From Desulfovibrio porci (GTDB lineage: Bacteria; Desulfobacterota; Desulfovibrionia; Desulfovibrionales; Desulfovibrionaceae), in NCBI RefSeq assembly GCF_009696265.1, contig NZ_VUMH01000002.1:1-64000 (forward strand): DNA of 64,000 nucleotides. Reading direction: 5' to 3'. A program made the translations under genes and the position numbers. Of the stretch, positions 16,422 to 24,732 are shown piece after piece; position 1 is the first letter of the stretch; the number at the start of each line of letters is the position of its first letter. A model generated the notes under the pieces. It saw nothing but the letters and a program-made list of their open reading frames with translations, had not been told where the DNA came from and ran no database searches.

Positions 16422-17711
16422 ATGCCCGAGCGCGACTATCGCTTTATTCCCCGGCTCACGGACGAGCAGATCCGGCAGGTGCAGCTGGAAGGCCTGCGCT
16501 ACACCTTGCGTCAGGCCCGCAATTCGCCGCAGTACCGGGCGCGCCTGGAGGCGTGCGGCGCGCAGGCCGAGGACATCCGCAGTCTGGACGATCTGCGTCT
16601 GCTGCCCACGGTGGACGTGGAAGACCTGCGCGAGGGCTACCCCCTGCCGCTGCTCTGCGTGCCGGAAAAAGAGGTGGTGCGCATCCATGCTTCCAGCGGC
16701 ACCACGGGCAAGCGCAAAATTCTGGCCTACAGCCGCCGCGATATTGAGACGTTCAGCACCCAGATGGCCCGTTGCTACGAGTTGGCCGGGCTCACGCCCG
16801 AAGACCGGATGCAGGTGGCCGTGGGCTATGGCCTGTGGACCGCCGGCGCGGGCTTTCAGTTGGGCAGCGAGCTGTTCGGCATGCTGACCATCCCCGTGGG
16901 GCCGGGCAATCTTGAAATGCATCTGCAACTGCTCAGGGATGTGGGGGCCACCTGCTTCGGCGCTACGGCTTCCATGGCCCTGCTGTTGGCCGAGGAGGTG
17001 GAGCGCGCCGGCATCCGTGACCAAATCCGCCTGCGCAGGATGATCTGCGGGGCCGAGACGCGCAGCGAAAAGATGCGTCTGGCCATTGAAAGCAAGCTGG
17101 GCCTGGAAGGCAGTTACGACATCGCGGGCATGACCGAAATGTACGGTCCGGGCACGGCCATGGACTGCGACGCGCACGAAGGCCTGCATTACTGGGCGGA
17201 CCTTTTCATCATCGAAGTGCTGGACCCGGACACCCTTCAGCCCGTGCCCGAGGGCGAAGTGGGCGAGATGGTGGTCACCAGCCTGCGCAAGGAGGCCGTA
17301 CCCCTGTTGCGCTACCGCACCCATGATCTGACCCGCCTGCTGCCGGGCCGCTGTTCCTGCGGCCTGAATATGCCCCGGCACGACCGCATTCTCGGCCGCT
17401 CCGACGACATGATCATCTACCGGGGCGTGAACATCTACCCCGGCCAGATCATGGAAGTCATCGGCCGGTTCCCGGAGCTGGGCGGCGAATACCAGATGGA
17501 GCTGACCAGGGACGAGCGTTCTCTGGACCATCTGGCCCTGACCGTGGAACGCGCCCAAGGGCGGCACTCCGGCAACGACGAGGCCCTGGCCCAGGCCGTG
17601 GAGCGGCGGCTGCACAAGGCCATCCTGGCGCGCATGGAGGTACGGGTGGCGGATTACGCCAGCCTGCCGCGCACCTTCAGCAAGTCCAAGCGGATCGTGG
17701 ACAAGCGCTGA
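16422..17711 (+). CDS. paaK: Phenylacetate-CoA ligase family adenylate-forming enzyme
   Basis: 429 aa, AAGGAG nine bases before the ATG. The ATP loop is HASSGTTGKRK; other PaaK blocks are YGLWTAGAGFQLG, the YDIAGMTEMYGPG region, RYRTHDLTRLL, the hinge DRILGRSDDMIIYRGVNIYP and the C-terminal catalytic lysine in FSKSKRIVDKR. These ligate CoA to an aryl carboxylate (phenylacetate, indoleacetate) through an adenylate. CxCG in GRCSCGLNM resembles the small cysteine patch seen in this family. In anaerobes such ligases often serve aromatic amino acid fermentation. No partner ketoacid oxidoreductase is adjacent, so the exact substrate is open. Confidence 0.87.
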   Translation: MPERDYRFIPRLTDEQIRQVQLEGLRYTLRQARNSPQYRARLEACGAQAEDIRSLDDLRLLPTVDVEDLREGYPLPLLCVPEKEVVRIHASSGTTGKRKILAYSRRDIETFSTQMARCYELAGLTPEDRMQVAVGYGLWTAGAGFQLGSELFGMLTIPVGPGNLEMHLQLLRDVGATCFGATASMALLLAEEVERAGIRDQIRLRRMICGAETRSEKMRLAIESKLGLEGSYDIAGMTEMYGPGTAMDCDAHEGLHYWADLFIIEVLDPDTLQPVPEGEVGEMVVTSLRKEAVPLLRYRTHDLTRLLPGRCSCGLNMPRHDRILGRSDDMIIYRGVNIYPGQIMEVIGRFPELGGEYQMELTRDERSLDHLALTVERAQGRHSGNDEALAQAVERRLHKAILARMEVRVADYASLPRTFSKSKRIVDKR

Positions 17712-17796
17712 GAGCGCCGGAACTTGCCCGGCGCGGCATCCGCGCCGCCCTTTTCCTCAATCTGCGTGGCGGCGGGCATTGTTGGAGGATGCGGGT

Positions 17797-18450
17797 ATGA
17801 AGCGTTGCGTTGGATTCTGCTTGGCCTGCTGCGCGTTGCTGCTCTGCGCCTGCGGTTCCCGTTACGCGGTGAGCGTGGATTCCCTGCGCGATCCGGACGC
17901 GCCTGTCGCGGGCGGGCCGTGTTTGCTGATCCCCGGCAATGTGGATGTGGGGGCGGACGATCTGCTCTTCCGGGAAGTGAGCCGCCTGCTGGAGCCCGCA
18001 TTCCGCGAGGCCGGCTATCCGCCCGCGACGCAACGCAAGGGCGCGGCCTATGTGGCGAAAATTTCCTACTGGCCGGGCGAGCCCGTCACCACCGTAGAAA
18101 CCGGCATCGAACGGGGCTACCGGCCCATCCGCTACCGGGGCAGGGTGCGGTATGTGCCGGTGGAACGGACCACCATGACGGAACGCACCGTCTATTCGGT
18201 TCATCTGCTCCTGGAATGCTACGCCGCCGCGTCCTCTTCTCCCGGTGATCCGGCCGCCCCGGAAGAGCGTCTGGGCCCGCAGGTCTGGCGCACCGAAGTC
18301 AGCGTTTCCGGCAAGCGGGATGACTTCAGGGCCCTGCTGGCCGGAACCGTGCCCGCCCTGAACGGCACACTGGGCACACGCACCGACGGCGCGCGCCGTT
18401 TTACGGTGGTCATGGCGGACGACGGCGAGTTCTCCATTTCGGAAAATTAG
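17797..18450 (+). CDS. Putative outer-membrane lipoprotein, function unknown
   Basis: 217 aa. ATG 17797 follows GGAGG; a longer frame from 17779 would bury the signal peptide. KRCVGFCLACCALLLCACGS is a lipoprotein signal with lipobox LCAC, so the mature protein starts at that cysteine. The mature part has no motif I can name. It is mixed alpha/beta with YRPIRYRGRVRYVPVER, an Arg/Tyr-rich stretch, and a beta-rich C-terminus. Position +2 after the cysteine is Ser, which does not signal inner-membrane retention. It lies 85 bp after the CoA ligase and may be co-transcribed with it. Confidence 0.7.
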   Translation: MKRCVGFCLACCALLLCACGSRYAVSVDSLRDPDAPVAGGPCLLIPGNVDVGADDLLFREVSRLLEPAFREAGYPPATQRKGAAYVAKISYWPGEPVTTVETGIERGYRPIRYRGRVRYVPVERTTMTERTVYSVHLLLECYAAASSSPGDPAAPEERLGPQVWRTEVSVSGKRDDFRALLAGTVPALNGTLGTRTDGARRFTVVMADDGEFSISEN

Positions 18451-18632
18451 GGACTGTTTCGTTTTAAAACGCTACACAGTTCAAAGTTGCCATTTGGGGA
18501 AAGGCGTCGTTATCGTTGCCGTCGATTCCCGTATGGTTTCTTTGTCGCCAACGGAGCCGGCCCTTTGGGCTGTCCTGTGGTCGCTTTCCCGAAAGTCAGG
18601 CTGAAGTTCCGGCGGCCGGGGGCAGCAGCCGC

Positions 18633-19286
18633 TCAGGCGATGGACGCGTCCGGTGCGATCTCCCGGGCCTTGTAGTCCGCTGTTTCAGGATACTTCAGTC
18701 CCGTGCCGGTGTTCAGCAGCACCACGCGGTCCCTGGGGCCGATGATGCCGCTGCGGCGCAACTCCGGCAGGGCGGCCAGGGGGGCCGCGCCTTCCGGGCA
18801 GACATGACAACCCTCGCGCGCGGCCAGTGCTTTTTGCGCGCGGAGAATGGCCGCGTCATCCACAGCCACGGCGCAGCCGTTGGTCTTGTGGAGAGCTTCC
18901 AGAGTCAGGAACGCGCCCAGAGGACGCGGAGCCGTGATGCCGAAGGCGCAGGTTTTCGCGTTTTCCCAGAACTCCACATCCGGCTTTCCCTCCCGGAAGG
19001 CCCGCACCATAGGCGCGCAGCCCGCGGACTGCACGGCTATCAGCCGGGGCAGCTTGGGGCCGATCCAGCCGATTTTCTGCAATTCGCGCAGCCCCTTGTA
19101 AATGCCGATGATCCCGAGTCCTCCGCCGCAGGGCACCAGCACCGCGTCCGGAGCCTCCCAGCCGAACTGTTCGGCCAGTTCGAAACCCAGGGTTTTTTTA
19201 CCCTCAATGCGCCAAGGCTCCTTGAAGGTGGCGGCGTTGAGCCAGCCGTGTTCGGTTATGGCGCGGTGAACGGGCGTTATTCGACG
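18633..19286 (-). pseudogene. Threonine synthase-like gene, 5'-truncated
   Basis: The open frame enters from inside the end of tctA (stop 19277) with RRITPVHRAITEHGWLN, then RIEGKKTLGFELAEQFGW, VPCGGGLGIIGIYKGLREL and a normal C-terminus. These match the second half of threonine synthase-type PLP enzymes. The first half, with the SFKDR-type PLP lysine, is absent and there is no proper start or ribosome site; an internal ATG at 19142 gives only 169 residues. The piece joins tctA directly, so a deletion or recombination fused the tctA 3' end to this remnant. It cannot be catalytically active as read here. Confidence 0.75.
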
Positions 19287-20791
19287 GACCCGGCCGCTGC
19301 GGCCAGCCGGGGCTGACGGCGGCGGGTCATGGCGATGCAGATGCCGGAAAAGAGTGCCAGAGCCAGCAGTACGGCGGAAATGGGGCTTTCGATGAAGATC
19401 ATGAAGCTGCCGTCCGACAGCACCATGGACTGGTCAAAAGCGCGCTCCCAGATGGGGCCGAGCACGAAGCCGATGATGAAGGCTCCGGCGCTGTAATGCC
19501 AGCGGCGCACAAAGTAGCCGATGATCCCGAAGAGAATCAGGGTCATGATGTCGAACATGCTCTGGTTGATGCTGTACGCGCCCACAAAGGAAAATACGGT
19601 GACCGCCGAAAAGATCACGTATTTGGGCAGCCGGGACAGTCGAGCCCAGATCCGGAAACCGGCCTTGGCGATGAAATAGAGCAGCACGTCGCAGATCAGC
19701 AGGCCACCGAAGATGCCGTAGACCAGTTGGGCGTGCTCCTGAAAGATCATAGGGCCGGGAGTGATGCCCTGGATGATGAACGCGCCCATGAGCACGGCCG
19801 TGACGTCGTCGCCGGGGATGCCCAAGGTCAGCATGGGGATCATGGCCGAGCCGGTGGTGGCGTTGTTGCCCGCCTCGGGCGCGGCGATGCCGTCAATGGC
19901 TCCGTGCCCGAACTTTTCCGGGTGTCTGGAAGTCCGCCGGGCCTCGGAATAGGACATGAAGGCCGCCGGGGTGGCCCCGATGCCGGGCATGGCCCCGAGA
20001 AAGGAGCCGATCAGGGATGAGCGTAGCATGATCGGGATGCAGGCTTTGAATTCCGCCCAGGTCATGTGGTCGTCGTCCGGGTGGGCGGCGCGGAGGGTCA
20101 TCCGCATGGTTTTGCGCAGGCCCAGGCTGACCTGGTGGATGACTTCCGGCAGGCAGAGCAGGCCGATGACCATAGGAATCAGCGAGAGGCCCGAGGCCAG
20201 ATCCTGCATGCCGAAAGTAAAGCGCGTGGCCCCGGTGGACTCTGAGATGCCGATGGTGGAAACCAGAATGCCCAGGCAGCAGGAAATGATGCCCTTGATC
20301 AGCGAGGGGCCAGAAATGCTGCCCACCACGGTGAGGGCCAGGATGATCAGGCTGAACTGTTCGGCCGAGCCGATTTTGAGAGTGAACAGGGACAGGGGCG
20401 CGGCTACGAAGATGAGCAGCAGATTGCTGAAGGTGTCGCCGAAGACCGAGGCTGAAAGCGCGGTATGCAGGGCCTTGCCCGCCTTGCCCTGCCGGGCCAG
20501 GGGGTAGCCTTCCATGGAAGTGCAGATGGCCGGCGGCGCGCCGGGCGTGTTGAGCAATATGGCCGAGATGGAGCCGCCGAAAATGCCGGCCTTGTATATG
20601 CCGAGCAGCATGGGGATGCCGATCAGCGGATCCACGTAAAAAGTCAACGGCAGCAGGATGGCGATGCCCATGATGCCGGAAATGCCGGGAATGGCGCCAA
20701 AGGCTATGCCCACCAGAATGCCGCCGGCAATGCCTAGAACGGGGCCGGGAGCGCAGACGGAAATCAGTCCGTTGAGAATGTCCGTGAACAT
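19277..20791 (-). CDS. tctA: Tripartite tricarboxylate transporter large permease TctA
   Basis: 504 aa, ~12 hydrophobic helices. Family blocks: GIAFGAIPGISGIMGIAI (the repeated G-x-x-P-G element), NTPGAPPAICTSMEGYPLARQGKAG, its second-half counterpart GAMPGIGATPAAFMSYSEA, and LTLGIPGDDVTAVLMGA. TctA forms the main channel for sodium- or proton-driven uptake of citrate-like acids, needing TctB and a periplasmic TctC. It follows tctB by 7 bp. No tctC is adjacent; the only one in the window (61570-62541) is 40 kb away in another operon. Its stop codon overlaps the remnant of a threonine synthase gene. Confidence 0.93.
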   Translation of the reverse strand: MFTDILNGLISVCAPGPVLGIAGGILVGIAFGAIPGISGIMGIAILLPLTFYVDPLIGIPMLLGIYKAGIFGGSISAILLNTPGAPPAICTSMEGYPLARQGKAGKALHTALSASVFGDTFSNLLLIFVAAPLSLFTLKIGSAEQFSLIILALTVVGSISGPSLIKGIISCCLGILVSTIGISESTGATRFTFGMQDLASGLSLIPMVIGLLCLPEVIHQVSLGLRKTMRMTLRAAHPDDDHMTWAEFKACIPIMLRSSLIGSFLGAMPGIGATPAAFMSYSEARRTSRHPEKFGHGAIDGIAAPEAGNNATTGSAMIPMLTLGIPGDDVTAVLMGAFIIQGITPGPMIFQEHAQLVYGIFGGLLICDVLLYFIAKAGFRIWARLSRLPKYVIFSAVTVFSFVGAYSINQSMFDIMTLILFGIIGYFVRRWHYSAGAFIIGFVLGPIWERAFDQSMVLSDGSFMIFIESPISAVLLALALFSGICIAMTRRRQPRLAAAAGSVE

Positions 20792-20798
20792 GCGGGCC

Positions 20799-21326
20799 TC
20801 ACTCGAAAAATTTGCCCAATGGCAGGGCGATGCGGATGCAATGGAAGGTCATGTAGTCAAGGGCGAAGGCGAAGGCCACGAAGGAGGGCAGCAGAATATG
20901 CCAGCGCCGCCCGTGCAGCAGCCAGGCCACGCCCGCCATGGCCAGAGGCGTGGCGATCAGGAAGCCGCAGTATTCCATGAGGTAGCGGTAAGCGTAGAGA
21001 ATCAGGATATAACTGAGAAAGCCGCGCGCGGAACCGGCCTGCCCCATGGCGGCCAGATCCTCGGCTTCCGCCGCCGCTGCTGCGGGATCGGCTGGCGGGC
21101 GCGCAGCCGTTTTCTTTTTGAGAAAGACGTAGGCCGCGAAAAAGCAGAACAGAAGTGACAACACTGCGATGCAGACCACGATGAAACCGGGAAAGGTGCG
21201 CGGACTGACCACCGACGGCAGGCCCACGTCGATGAAGATGTCCATGTTGTACAGGAAAATAAGGCTGACTATCAGAAGGAAGGGAGCGGCGATGAGGTCC
21301 GCCAGTCCGGTGTCGTCCGTGTCCAT
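20799..21326 (-). CDS. tctB: Tripartite tricarboxylate transporter small permease TctB
   Basis: 175 aa from ATG 21326, preceded by AGGAGG; longer in-frame starts upstream lack a ribosome site. Four hydrophobic helices, with an alanine-rich cytoplasmic loop between helices two and three. VVSPRTFPGFIVVCIAVLS matches the family's first block (A/S-x-x-F-P), and the C-terminal DYMTFHCIRIALPLG the closing block (F-x-x-x-L-x-x-x-L-P-x-G). TctB is the small membrane partner of TctA. It is first in the two-gene operon, with a candidate promoter at 21376-21405. Confidence 0.9.
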   Translation of the reverse strand: MDTDDTGLADLIAAPFLLIVSLIFLYNMDIFIDVGLPSVVSPRTFPGFIVVCIAVLSLLFCFFAAYVFLKKKTAARPPADPAAAAAEAEDLAAMGQAGSARGFLSYILILYAYRYLMEYCGFLIATPLAMAGVAWLLHGRRWHILLPSFVAFAFALDYMTFHCIRIALPLGKFFE

Positions 21327-21375
21327 GATTCCCTCCTGCGAGCTGCGGTGTTGGGGGACTGCCGGGTACGGAGTC

Positions 21376-21405
21376 AGCATGGCACGGGCGCGCGAAAAGT
21401 GTCAA
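21376..21405 (-). promoter_or_regulatory. Putative sigma70 promoter of tctBA
   Basis: Minus strand: perfect TTGACA (21405-21400), an 18-bp spacer, then CATGCT (21381-21376), ~50 bp before the tctB ATG. An AT-rich tract (21406-21440) just upstream could act as an UP element or an operator region. Confidence 0.45.
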
Positions 21406-21458
21406 CAAAAAATTTTAATTTAAAAAGTTTTGTAAATATAGATTCCGGCGGGGCGGAC

Positions 21459-21500
21459 AAAAAAACAGGCCGCCCTGACGGAGATTCCGTCGAGGCGGCC
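21459..21500 (-). terminator. Rho-independent terminator of the YheO-like regulator gene
   Basis: Minus-strand stem GGCCGCC/GGCGGCC (21494-21500 with 21468-21474) extended by TCCGT/ACGGA, followed by a T-run (A-run at 21459-21465 on the plus strand). It sits just after the regulator stop codon at 21526. Confidence 0.8.
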
Positions 21501-21525
21501 CGGCGTGGGCGTCGTTGATGGCGCG

Positions 21526-22272
21526 CTATTCGGACGACTCTTTCTTGAGCTCGCGCATGTAATTATAGACCGTATAAATGGAAACCTGCATGGTCTTGGC
21601 CAGATACTGCACCATTCCCTTGATCAGAAAAGCGCCTTCCTCGTCGAGAATGCGGATGAAATTCTTTTTTTCCTCGCGGTTCATGCCTGCCGGATGCTTG
21701 CCTGCCCGTTTGATGGCCGTCTCGATGATCGCCTCGCTGGTTTCCCCCATGCAGGAGGCGAAGGCTTCGCTCACGACCTTGCCGGGCTGGCTTTCATAGT
21801 GCATGACCGAGTGCAAAACCGACTGAAAACGCTCGAAGCCGGTCAGATCGAAATTAAGGCAAAAGGCCCCGATGACGGCACCCCGGCTGTTGCGGATGAA
21901 GCTGGTGGAGGATTTGAGCGTTTTGCCAGAGGGCGTGGACGTGGGATAGGCCACGATGTCTTCCACCCCGTTGCCGCCCTGCCGCCAGGCCTTGGTCACG
22001 ATGTTGGTGATGGGCGCGCCGGGTTTGCGCCCGGTCAGCGAGCCTTCAATATGGATCAGAGAGTGCTCCAGGTCGCGGAAGTCATGGACGGCCACTTCGC
22101 AAAGATGCCCGAAGGTACGCACCACCACGCCCGCGATGTGGATGGCGTTGTTGAACAGTGCCCGTTCCTCCGGGCCGTATTCCATGCGGCGGGCGGTCTC
22201 CGGAACCGGCGCGGAAGAGGCGCTTTTTTTGTCCCGGCGCGCGGGCCGCGTTTTTTTGATCGGCTTGGGCAT
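21526..22272 (-). CDS. YheO/DauR-type transcriptional regulator (PAS-like + HTH)
   Basis: 248 aa, CGGAGG before the ATG. A basic low-complexity N-terminus (~1-28) is followed by the YheO PAS-like domain (~35-150: EVAVHDFRDLEHSLIHIEGS, then NSRGAVIGAFCLNFDLT), the typical heme-free PAS fold of this family. The C-terminal HTH is in IRILDEEGAFLIKGMVQYLA followed by MQVSIYTVYNYMREL. In E. coli DauR (YheO) controls D-arginine catabolism; relatives regulate amino- or organic-acid genes. Its position upstream of tctBA, on the same strand but separated by a terminator, suggests it may regulate the transporter. Confidence 0.85.
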   Translation of the reverse strand: MPKPIKKTRPARRDKKSASSAPVPETARRMEYGPEERALFNNAIHIAGVVVRTFGHLCEVAVHDFRDLEHSLIHIEGSLTGRKPGAPITNIVTKAWRQGGNGVEDIVAYPTSTPSGKTLKSSTSFIRNSRGAVIGAFCLNFDLTGFERFQSVLHSVMHYESQPGKVVSEAFASCMGETSEAIIETAIKRAGKHPAGMNREEKKNFIRILDEEGAFLIKGMVQYLAKTMQVSIYTVYNYMRELKKESSE

Positions 22273-22376
22273 GTAAAAACCTCCGGGCTTGCGGCACGGG
22301 AGCCGCAGGCCGCATCAAGGAGCAGGCTACTGTAAATCCCGGCGCTTTGGTAGCCCCTTCCGCCGCGTCCGGCTCG

Positions 22377-22416
22377 AAAAAGGCCGTCCGCTTCCTTGGC
22401 GCGGAAGCGGACGGCC
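22377..22416 (-). terminator. Rho-independent terminator of cbiK
   Basis: Perfect 14-bp stem GGCCGTCCGCTTCC (22382-22395) / GGAAGCGGACGGCC (22403-22416). On the minus strand it is followed by five T (A-run 22377-22381). It lies ~40 bp after the cbiK stop. Confidence 0.85.
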
Positions 22417-22455
22417 CTTGGATACCGGCGGATGGTTCCGCTTTGCGAACAGCTT

Positions 22456-23367
22456 TTACTGCTTCTTGGGCTCCTTGGTCAGATCGTCCACATTTTCTTT
22501 GGCATGAGCCACAAAGACATCGCGCACGCCGGGCACTTGGCCCAGGCCCTTGAGGTTGGTCTCCACCTGAAACCCGGCGGCCTTGAGCCTGGACGCCCAG
22601 GAGTCTTCCTCGTCCCCGGCCAGATCGTTGCGGGCGTGGTCCCCGGCCACCACCATCAGAGGCTGCAGCCAGACTTTTTTGACCTTGTGGGCCTTGAGTT
22701 CGGCCAGCAGGTCGTCAAAACCGCGCGCGCCTTCCACTGTGGCCATAAAGACCAGAGGATCGCTTTCCTTGAACGAGGCCCGCATGCCCTCAAAAACCAG
22801 ATCCGCCCGGCCGTGGGCCTGACCGTGTCCCATGAGCACCACGGCTTCGCCCTTCTGACGTTTGTCGCCCATGTCCGCCAGCACGGCCTTGGATACGCGC
22901 AGGGCGTCCTTGTGCGATTCCAGCAGGGGGCGCCCCAGATAGACGGCCTCAAAACGGCCGGGATGCTTTTGCAGGTCAAGCAGCACCGCCCGCTCCAGCT
23001 CCGTGAATTCTTCGCCGGGCATCACGTGCAGGGACTGCACGCGCACCAGCTTCACGCCGCCCTTGGCTAGTTCGGCAAGCCCGTCGCTGATGCCGCCCAC
23101 CGGACGGCCCTGCTTGGCCAGTTTGCGGCGGATGATCTGCGAGGTGTAGGCCCAGACCACGGGGCTGTCCGGAAATGCGGCCTTGAAGCTCGCGTCCACG
23201 GCTTTGAACGAGGGCAGGGCTTCGGGCACGCTGGTGCCGAAAGCCACCAGCAGCACGCCTTCCTTGGGGGCTTTCCGCTCCGCCGCCTGGACGGACGCGG
23301 CCATAAGGGCCAGCAGGAGCAGGAAAAGCGGCAGGAAGCGCGGAAATTTGCGCAGGATACAAGACAT
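22456..23367 (-). CDS. cbiK: Periplasmic sirohydrochlorin cobaltochelatase CbiK
   Basis: 303 aa. ATG 23367 follows GGAGG; extending to 23421 would spoil the signal peptide. Residues 1-29 are a Sec signal (LPLFLLLLALMAASVQA), so the enzyme is exported, as known for CbiK-P of Desulfovibrio vulgaris. Family blocks: EGVLLVAFGTSVPEAL, YTSQIIRRKL, SLHVMPGEEF (first catalytic histidine), LMGHGQAHGRAD (second histidine) and PLMVVAGDHARNDLAG. It inserts cobalt or iron into sirohydrochlorin, for B12 or siroheme. Periplasmic CbiK has been proposed to act in metal or haem handling. A cobalamin riboswitch precedes it, so expression is expected to fall when B12 is plentiful. Confidence 0.93.
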   Translation of the reverse strand: MSCILRKFPRFLPLFLLLLALMAASVQAAERKAPKEGVLLVAFGTSVPEALPSFKAVDASFKAAFPDSPVVWAYTSQIIRRKLAKQGRPVGGISDGLAELAKGGVKLVRVQSLHVMPGEEFTELERAVLLDLQKHPGRFEAVYLGRPLLESHKDALRVSKAVLADMGDKRQKGEAVVLMGHGQAHGRADLVFEGMRASFKESDPLVFMATVEGARGFDDLLAELKAHKVKKVWLQPLMVVAGDHARNDLAGDEEDSWASRLKAAGFQVETNLKGLGQVPGVRDVFVAHAKENVDDLTKEPKKQ

Positions 23368-23511
23368 GGCGACCTCCTCAATCGTGCGTTGAAAGGTGAT
23401 GTATGATGGCCGTCGGCGCACTGAACGCCTTGGCCGGCGGGTGTTCGGACTTGAGGGATATGGAGGTCGGCGTCCCGCGAGATTTCAGGACAACGGCCCC
23501 GCGCCTCGGCT

Positions 23512-23645
23512 TCGCCTTCACCGTATGGACGGCTGGCTGTCGCGTCCCTCCGGAAACCTTCCGGGGGACGAAGAAGCTCTGTACCCTCTTACCGCAGCGC
23601 GACTGTTTCCGATTCGCACGGAATTCCCCGCTACAGACGGCAGAG
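23512..23645 (-). promoter_or_regulatory. Cobalamin (B12) riboswitch upstream of cbiK
   Basis: Minus strand reads GGGGAATTCCGTGCGAATCG followed by GAAACAGTCGCGCTGCGGTAA (23629-23590). These match the conserved AdoCbl-aptamer order GGGAA, GTGxxAxTC, and a CGCG...CGGTAA B12-box-like core. Further on are paired arms around CCCCCGGAAGG/TTTCCGGAGGG and GACAGCCAGCCGTCCATACG (23541-23522), equivalent to the closing side of the core. About 145 nt remain before the cbiK ATG for an expression platform. Neighbouring a B12 chelatase gene makes the call strong; exact limits are approximate. Confidence 0.82.
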
Positions 23646-23844
23646 GACAACAGGGGGGCGCAAAAGTCAAGGGTCGGCCTGCCGCCATTGCCGGACGGAC
23701 CGGGCTCCGGACTGTTCCACGGCAACGGCCACGACCCTCGGCAAAATCCCGCCCACGGGTGCGCCCCAAAACGGTTGCGTGTCCCGGCGCGGGCCATATC
23801 GCCGAGGCCTTGGCCCGGCATGGTTTTCAGGATATGCTGGAACC

Positions 23845-24402
23845 ATGAGTACGTCGTCTGATGCTCCCCCGGCTTTTCCGGCCGCAATGTTGTCCGAGGC
23901 CACAGCCCTGTTGCGCCGGGGCGTGCTGCTGCCCGCGCGCGGCGAGGATGCCGCGAACTTGGGGCTCTTTCTGACCCGTGGTCTGGGCCTGGAGCCCGCC
24001 TATCTGGAGGAGCGGGTCCAGACCCTGCTGCGTAACGGTCTGGCCGTGGATGATTTCGCCGTGCCGCTGGCCGCCGGCGACCGGCTGGCCCTGTCGGCGG
24101 CCATGCCCGGCGTGGCCGGGGCCGCCCTGCGACGGGGCGGCTGGTACGCGGCCATGCGCGCCGGCATCACCCAGCGGCCGGACAATGCGCCTTCTGTCCC
24201 GTCGGCTCCGGCGGGGGCGACGGTCTGGATTGAGCTGCGCTGCTTCAACAGCATTGCCGAGGATCTGGCCGGGCATCTGCTGCGCCGGGGGCTGGCCGCT
24301 CGGCCCGATGACGTGGGGCCCTCCCTGCGCCGTCTGGCAACGGCTCCGCCCGCCGGGCCGGCGTTGCCGGAACCGGCCCTGCTCTGGCTCATGGCCTGTT
24401 GA
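23845..24402 (+). CDS. Hypothetical protein
   Basis: 185 aa from ATG 23845; an upstream ATG at 23779 would overlap the riboswitch region and read low-complexity sequence. The protein is alanine/leucine-rich and mainly helical, with no signal peptide or membrane segment. LGLEPAYLEERVQTLLRNG is the most protein-like stretch, and VDDFAVPLAAGDRLALSAAM follows it. I recognise no family. The frame is GC-rich with typical codon bias and ends in a clean stop 330 bp before rpsA, so it is likely real. A MoaD- or ubiquitin-like small-domain role was considered because of the regulated-degree strand pattern but cannot be supported. Confidence 0.55.
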   Translation: MSTSSDAPPAFPAAMLSEATALLRRGVLLPARGEDAANLGLFLTRGLGLEPAYLEERVQTLLRNGLAVDDFAVPLAAGDRLALSAAMPGVAGAALRRGGWYAAMRAGITQRPDNAPSVPSAPAGATVWIELRCFNSIAEDLAGHLLRRGLAARPDDVGPSLRRLATAPPAGPALPEPALLWLMAC

Positions 24403-24732
24403 CCCGACGTCTTTTCTCCGCCGGTTTTGCCGAATATGGCCATTGCTGTCGTGTGCCGATCATTGCCGTGCCGGGCCCACAGTGTGGCCGCTCTGACCCG
24501 CAAGGCAGCCCAAGCAAAGGGGCGCGCCGGCGGTTGAGACTGGAGCGCGCCTCTTTTTTTGAATAGACAAAAGGAGCGTGCCCTTGCCGGAGAGCAAACG
24601 TCCAGCAGTGCCAATGCGGAAGCCATCATCCTCCGCAACGCCGCGCCGGACAATTTTGCTTGTGCTTTTTCCAGCGCTCTGATAATTTTTCCCACTCTCA
24701 CAGTGAGGGGAAATTATTTGGAGGCATGGCAG
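24403..24732 (+). promoter_or_regulatory. rpsA leader region with terminator and possible promoter
   Basis: 330 bp with no gene. It holds a strong terminator at 24516-24560 for upstream transcription and, downstream, a possible promoter with TTGCTT (24656-24661) and GATAAT (24681-24686) at a long 19-bp spacing. GGAGG ends 9 bases before the rpsA ATG. The open frame continuing upstream of the ATG is an artefact of GC content. Confidence 0.4.
24516..24560 (+). terminator. Rho-independent terminator upstream of rpsA
   Basis: Stem AAAGGGGCGCGC (24516-24527) / GCGCGCCTCTTT (24545-24556) with one G-T pair, a loop of ~17 nt, then T-run to 24560. It ends transcription coming from the hypothetical gene at 23845. 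Confidence 0.75.

Noticed and set aside
18458-18473. Palindrome CGTTTTAAAACG after the lipoprotein gene
   Set aside because: Only 12 bp, no T-run or stem-loop spacing; could be chance in a gap of 182 bp.
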